A stretch of 7,377 nt of DNA. It comes from Planctomycetaceae bacterium. GTDB taxonomy: Bacteria; Planctomycetota; Planctomycetia; Pirellulales; Thermoguttaceae. Positions 6,323 through 7,377 of this stretch are shown here, one piece after another (position 1 is the stretch's first letter; each line of letters starts with the position of its first letter). Location: NCBI GenBank assembly GCA_031288765.1, contig JAITQV010000707.1, positions 1 to 7,377 of the forward strand, in the 5' to 3' direction. Made by a program: the position numbers and the translations under genes. The notes beneath the pieces were generated by a model that saw only the letters and a program-made list of their open reading frames with translations, did no database searches and was not told the DNA's origin.

Positions 6323-6652
6323 TTAACTTATAACGGCGAGAACATCATTTTCGCGCATGAGAAGAAGTTCATCGTCACCGATTTTGAACTCTTCACCGGC
6401 ATAAGAGAGGAAAAGAACTTTATCCCCTTCTTTGATTTGAAATGTTGAACGTTTACCGTTATCGAGTATTTTTCCGTCACCGATACTGACGACGGTTCCG
6501 CGAGCCGGTTTGTCTTTGGCGGTATCGGGGAGATAAAGACCTCCCTTTGTTTTTTCTTCCGCCGCTTCACGACGAACCACAACACGATCACCAAGCGGTT
6601 GAATTTTCGTTCCTTTACACGAACATTCGTTAGAATCTTTCTTTTTCAACAT
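6323..6652 (-). CDS. groES: Co-chaperonin GroES (Hsp10)
   Basis: This 109-residue subunit forms the heptameric lid that closes the GroEL chamber. The Cpn10 fold is clear: TKIQPLGDRVVVRR (15-28), the mobile loop (about 29-46), SYAGEEFKIGDDELLLMRENDVLAVI at the end. In the mobile loop the GroEL-binding tripeptide is Leu-Tyr-Leu (39-41), where E. coli has Ile-Val-Leu. Compared with E. coli GroES (97 residues) there is an extra N-terminal stretch of about 14 residues, lysine-rich and containing Cys-Ser-Cys (10-12). The ATG is kept because GAGG (6659-6662) precedes it by six bases and no later ATG lies before the conserved core. A seven-pair hairpin GCCGTTA/TAACGGC (6319-6325 with 6331-6337) overlaps the stop codon. 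It is the first gene of the groES-groEL unit. Confidence 0.97.
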   Translation of the reverse strand: MLKKKDSNECSCKGTKIQPLGDRVVVRREAAEEKTKGGLYLPDTAKDKPARGTVVSIGDGKILDNGKRSTFQIKEGDKVLFLSYAGEEFKIGDDELLLMRENDVLAVIS

Positions 6653-6684
6653 ATATTACCTCAAAGTTTGTAGCGTTAAATAAA

Positions 6685-6766
6685 TCTCCTGCCAAAAGGA
6701 GAATCAACGATAAAATTTTTGGAATTTAAGCAAATTCCGTGCCACATTCTTTTTGTTGGCAGGAGA
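6685..6766 (-). promoter_or_regulatory. groES leader with mutually exclusive RNA pairings
   Basis: TCTCCTGCCAA (6685-6695) and TTGGCAGGAGA (6756-6766) form a perfect 11-bp inverted repeat. The same TCTCCT (6685-6690) can instead pair with AGGAGA (6697-6702) in a local hairpin with a six-base loop. A further perfect hairpin, GGAATTT-AAGC-AAATTCC (6721-6738), sits between the long-range arms. In the groES transcript the arms lie about 30-115 bases before the ATG. The Shine-Dalgarno sequence itself (6659-6662) is outside the paired segments, so an effect on translation would be indirect. Confidence 0.5.
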
Positions 6767-6788
6767 GCAGAAAATAAAGCCCGAATAC

Positions 6789-6807
6789 TGTTGCAACTTC
6801 TGCAACA
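6789..6807. promoter_or_regulatory. Palindrome TGTTGCA-N5-TGCAACA upstream of groES
   Basis: TGTTGCA (6789-6795) and TGCAACA (6801-6807) are perfect reverse complements with a five-base spacer. This symmetric form would suit a dimeric regulator or an RNA hairpin in the leader. It does not resemble CIRCE (TTAGCACTC-N9-GAGTGCTAA). Confidence 0.4.
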
Positions 6808-6841
6808 ACCGGCTTCAAATTTATTTTGACAAGGGTTTTAT

Positions 6842-6879
6842 TTTTTAATTTCAAACCTAACTTTCTGCCAAAATGACAG
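6842..6879 (-). promoter_or_regulatory. Candidate groES promoter with overlapping inverted repeat
   Basis: On the - strand TTGGCA (6871-6866, five of six to TTGACA) is followed after 18 bases by TAAAAA (6847-6842, four of six). This would start a transcript about 180 bases before groES. The -35 box lies inside the imperfect palindrome CTGCCA-AAA-TGACAG (6865-6879), in which five of six arm positions pair. That is where a repressor site would be expected. CTGCCAA half-sites recur at 6689-6695 and, inverted, at 6756-6762. The -10 is weak and the region AT-rich. From 6880 to 6958 I see nothing further. Confidence 0.35.
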
Positions 6880-6958
6880 TCACAGCAAGAGACAATCTTT
6901 CATTTTTTTGAAAAATTCCTTATGTTTATGGTAATTATTCAATGGAATGTTTGTTTGT

Positions 6959-7020
6959 CCTAAGCCCGCAGAGCGAGATGTGCATAACCGGCGGTGAAGC
7001 GCAGCGCAACCGCCGGATCA
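6959..7020 (+). repeat. Solitary half of the nested palindromic element, with REP-like hairpin
   Basis: The order CCTAA, CCCGCA, GAGATGTGCATAACCG, hairpin, CGGATCA matches the left arm at 373-438. The hairpin CCGGCGGT (6988-6995) with ACCGCCGG (7009-7016) is perfect, has a 13-base loop, and is the exact reverse complement of 56-84. No inverted partner follows, so this is a single arm. The open frame crossing it (from 6994) is repeat sequence and not a supported gene. Confidence 0.75.
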
Positions 7021-7050
7021 GATTCGCCGATTGTGCGGTTAAAAATACAC

Positions 7051-7130
7051 AAGGTAGGTAATCGCTCGCCTATTTTACGATTAACAATTCAAAAGGTAGG
7101 CAACCCTTCGCCGAACGATTGCCTACCTTG
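7051..7130 (-). repeat. AGGTAGGC repeat hairpins, inverse of repeat B ends
   Basis: AAGGTAGGTAATCGCTCGCC (7051-7070) and GATTAACAATTCAAAAGGTA (7079-7098) resemble the reverse complement of the end of repeat B (668-700). AAGGTAGGCAA (7093-7103) pairs perfectly over 11 bp with TTGCCTACCTT (7119-7129), around a loop containing TTCGCCGAA. This is the clearest hairpin of the family that also occurs at 349-375 and 4411-4434. Confidence 0.75.
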
Positions 7131-7153
7131 TGATTCCCATCGTCACGGCTCGT

Positions 7154-7188
7154 ACCTTCCCGTGTGTGAGATTCACACCTTCCCGTGT
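7154..7188 (+). repeat. 12-base direct repeat flanking a small hairpin
   Basis: ACCTTCCCGTGT is present at 7154-7165 and 7177-7188. Between and overlapping them GTGTGA (7164-7169) pairs with TCACAC (7173-7178) around a three-base loop. No function is apparent and no gene lies next to it in the window. Confidence 0.6.
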
Positions 7189-7225
7189 ATAAAACCAACA
7201 CAAAATAAAACCCGTTGCTGACATA

Positions 7226-7257
7226 TTAATATTAACACCGCTTAATATTAACGCCGC
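7226..7257. repeat. Tandem 16-base repeat built on TTAATATTAA
   Basis: TTAATATTAACACCGC (7226-7241) is followed directly by TTAATATTAACGCCGC (7242-7257), with one difference. Each begins with the perfect 10-bp palindrome TTAATATTAA. Another perfect palindrome, GTTGCGCAAC, follows at 7271-7280. Adjacent palindromic copies could be operator half-turns or a simple slippage duplication. Confidence 0.65.
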
Positions 7258-7295
7258 GAACTCGGCAGTTGTTGCGCAACCAACCCATAACAACG

Positions 7296-7321
7296 AAAAG
7301 CCCGCAAATATGCAGGCTTTT
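7296..7321. terminator. Intrinsic-terminator-like hairpin at the right end
   Basis: AAAAGCC (7296-7302) pairs perfectly with GGCTTTT (7315-7321). Three further pairs (7304-7306 with 7311-7313) follow after one mismatch, around the loop AATA. The A and T runs make it usable in both directions. No + strand gene in the window needs it, so it more likely ends a leftward gene beyond the right edge. The 7322-7377 remainder is too short to judge. Confidence 0.55.
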
Positions 7322-7377
7322 CATATTAATCTTTCGTGTTATCGAAAATCAATGGATCAGAATTTCACGATGGCAGA

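Noticed and set aside
6328..6594. 88-residue frame inside groES
   Set aside because: It is an out-of-frame reading of groES on the same strand, and groES is unambiguous.
6826..6831. TTGACA on the + strand upstream of groES
   Set aside because: No acceptable -10 lies at the right distance and no + strand gene follows.
6994..7221. 75-residue frame at the right end
   Set aside because: It begins in the REP-like hairpin and continues through AGGTAGGC repeats; the internal near-repeats of the peptide only reflect the DNA repeats.
7322..7377. Possible end of a leftward gene, or start of a rightward gene at ATG 7370
   Set aside because: All three leftward frames reach a stop within this stretch and the terminator at 7296 would fit, but the fragment is too short to identify. 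The ATG at 7370 has no ribosome binding site.
1..7377. A new defence or mobile system
   Set aside because: All supported genes are a FIST protein, an ABC-F ATPase and GroES/GroEL. There is no transposase, integrase, nuclease, toxin or reverse transcriptase in any frame.

Overview
The window most likely comes from a member of the Planctomycetota with moderate to low GC. The main evidence is the chaperonin pair. GroES has the phylum's usual layout (KIQPLGDRVVV, LPDTAKDKP, SYAGEEFKIGDDELLLMRE), and GroEL opens with MAKMIAFDQEAREALRRGV and has a short tail without the usual Gly-Gly-Met repeats. This assignment rests on family recognition, not on a database search.

Layout. Positions 1-773 hold no credible gene and are packed with nested palindromic repeats. 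A sigma70-type promoter (838-867) and a structured leader follow, and they lead into a stand-alone FIST-domain sensory protein (987-2147, +). A gap carrying three copies of a CTGCGGAC repeat (2171-2243) precedes a Uup-like ABC-F ATPase (2280-4394, +). The + strand genes converge on groEL (4573-6192, -), with a bidirectional intrinsic terminator at 4480-4511 between them. groES (6323-6652, -) lies upstream of groEL in a groES-groEL order. The intercistronic gap contains a strong hairpin. The groES leader is structured, and I see no CIRCE operator. From 6959 to the right edge there is again no supported gene. That stretch holds one half of the palindromic element from the left end, more of the same hairpin repeat, a tandem 16-base repeat built on TTAATATTAA, and an intrinsic-terminator-like hairpin.

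Function. GroES and GroEL form the ATP-driven cytoplasmic folding chamber. The ABC-F protein is a soluble, ribosome-associated type of ATPase, not a transporter. The FIST protein is predicted to bind a small ligand in the cytoplasm, but it has no output domain and no recognisable signalling partner here. Nothing ties the FIST and ABC-F genes to the chaperonin operon beyond proximity.

I found no defence system, mobile-element transposase, CRISPR array, tRNA or rRNA. The least ordinary features are the non-coding ones. They are a REP-like hairpin family with compensatory changes in its stem, a 224-base nested inverted repeat, a possible two-state groES leader, and a candidate non-CIRCE operator at the groES promoter.
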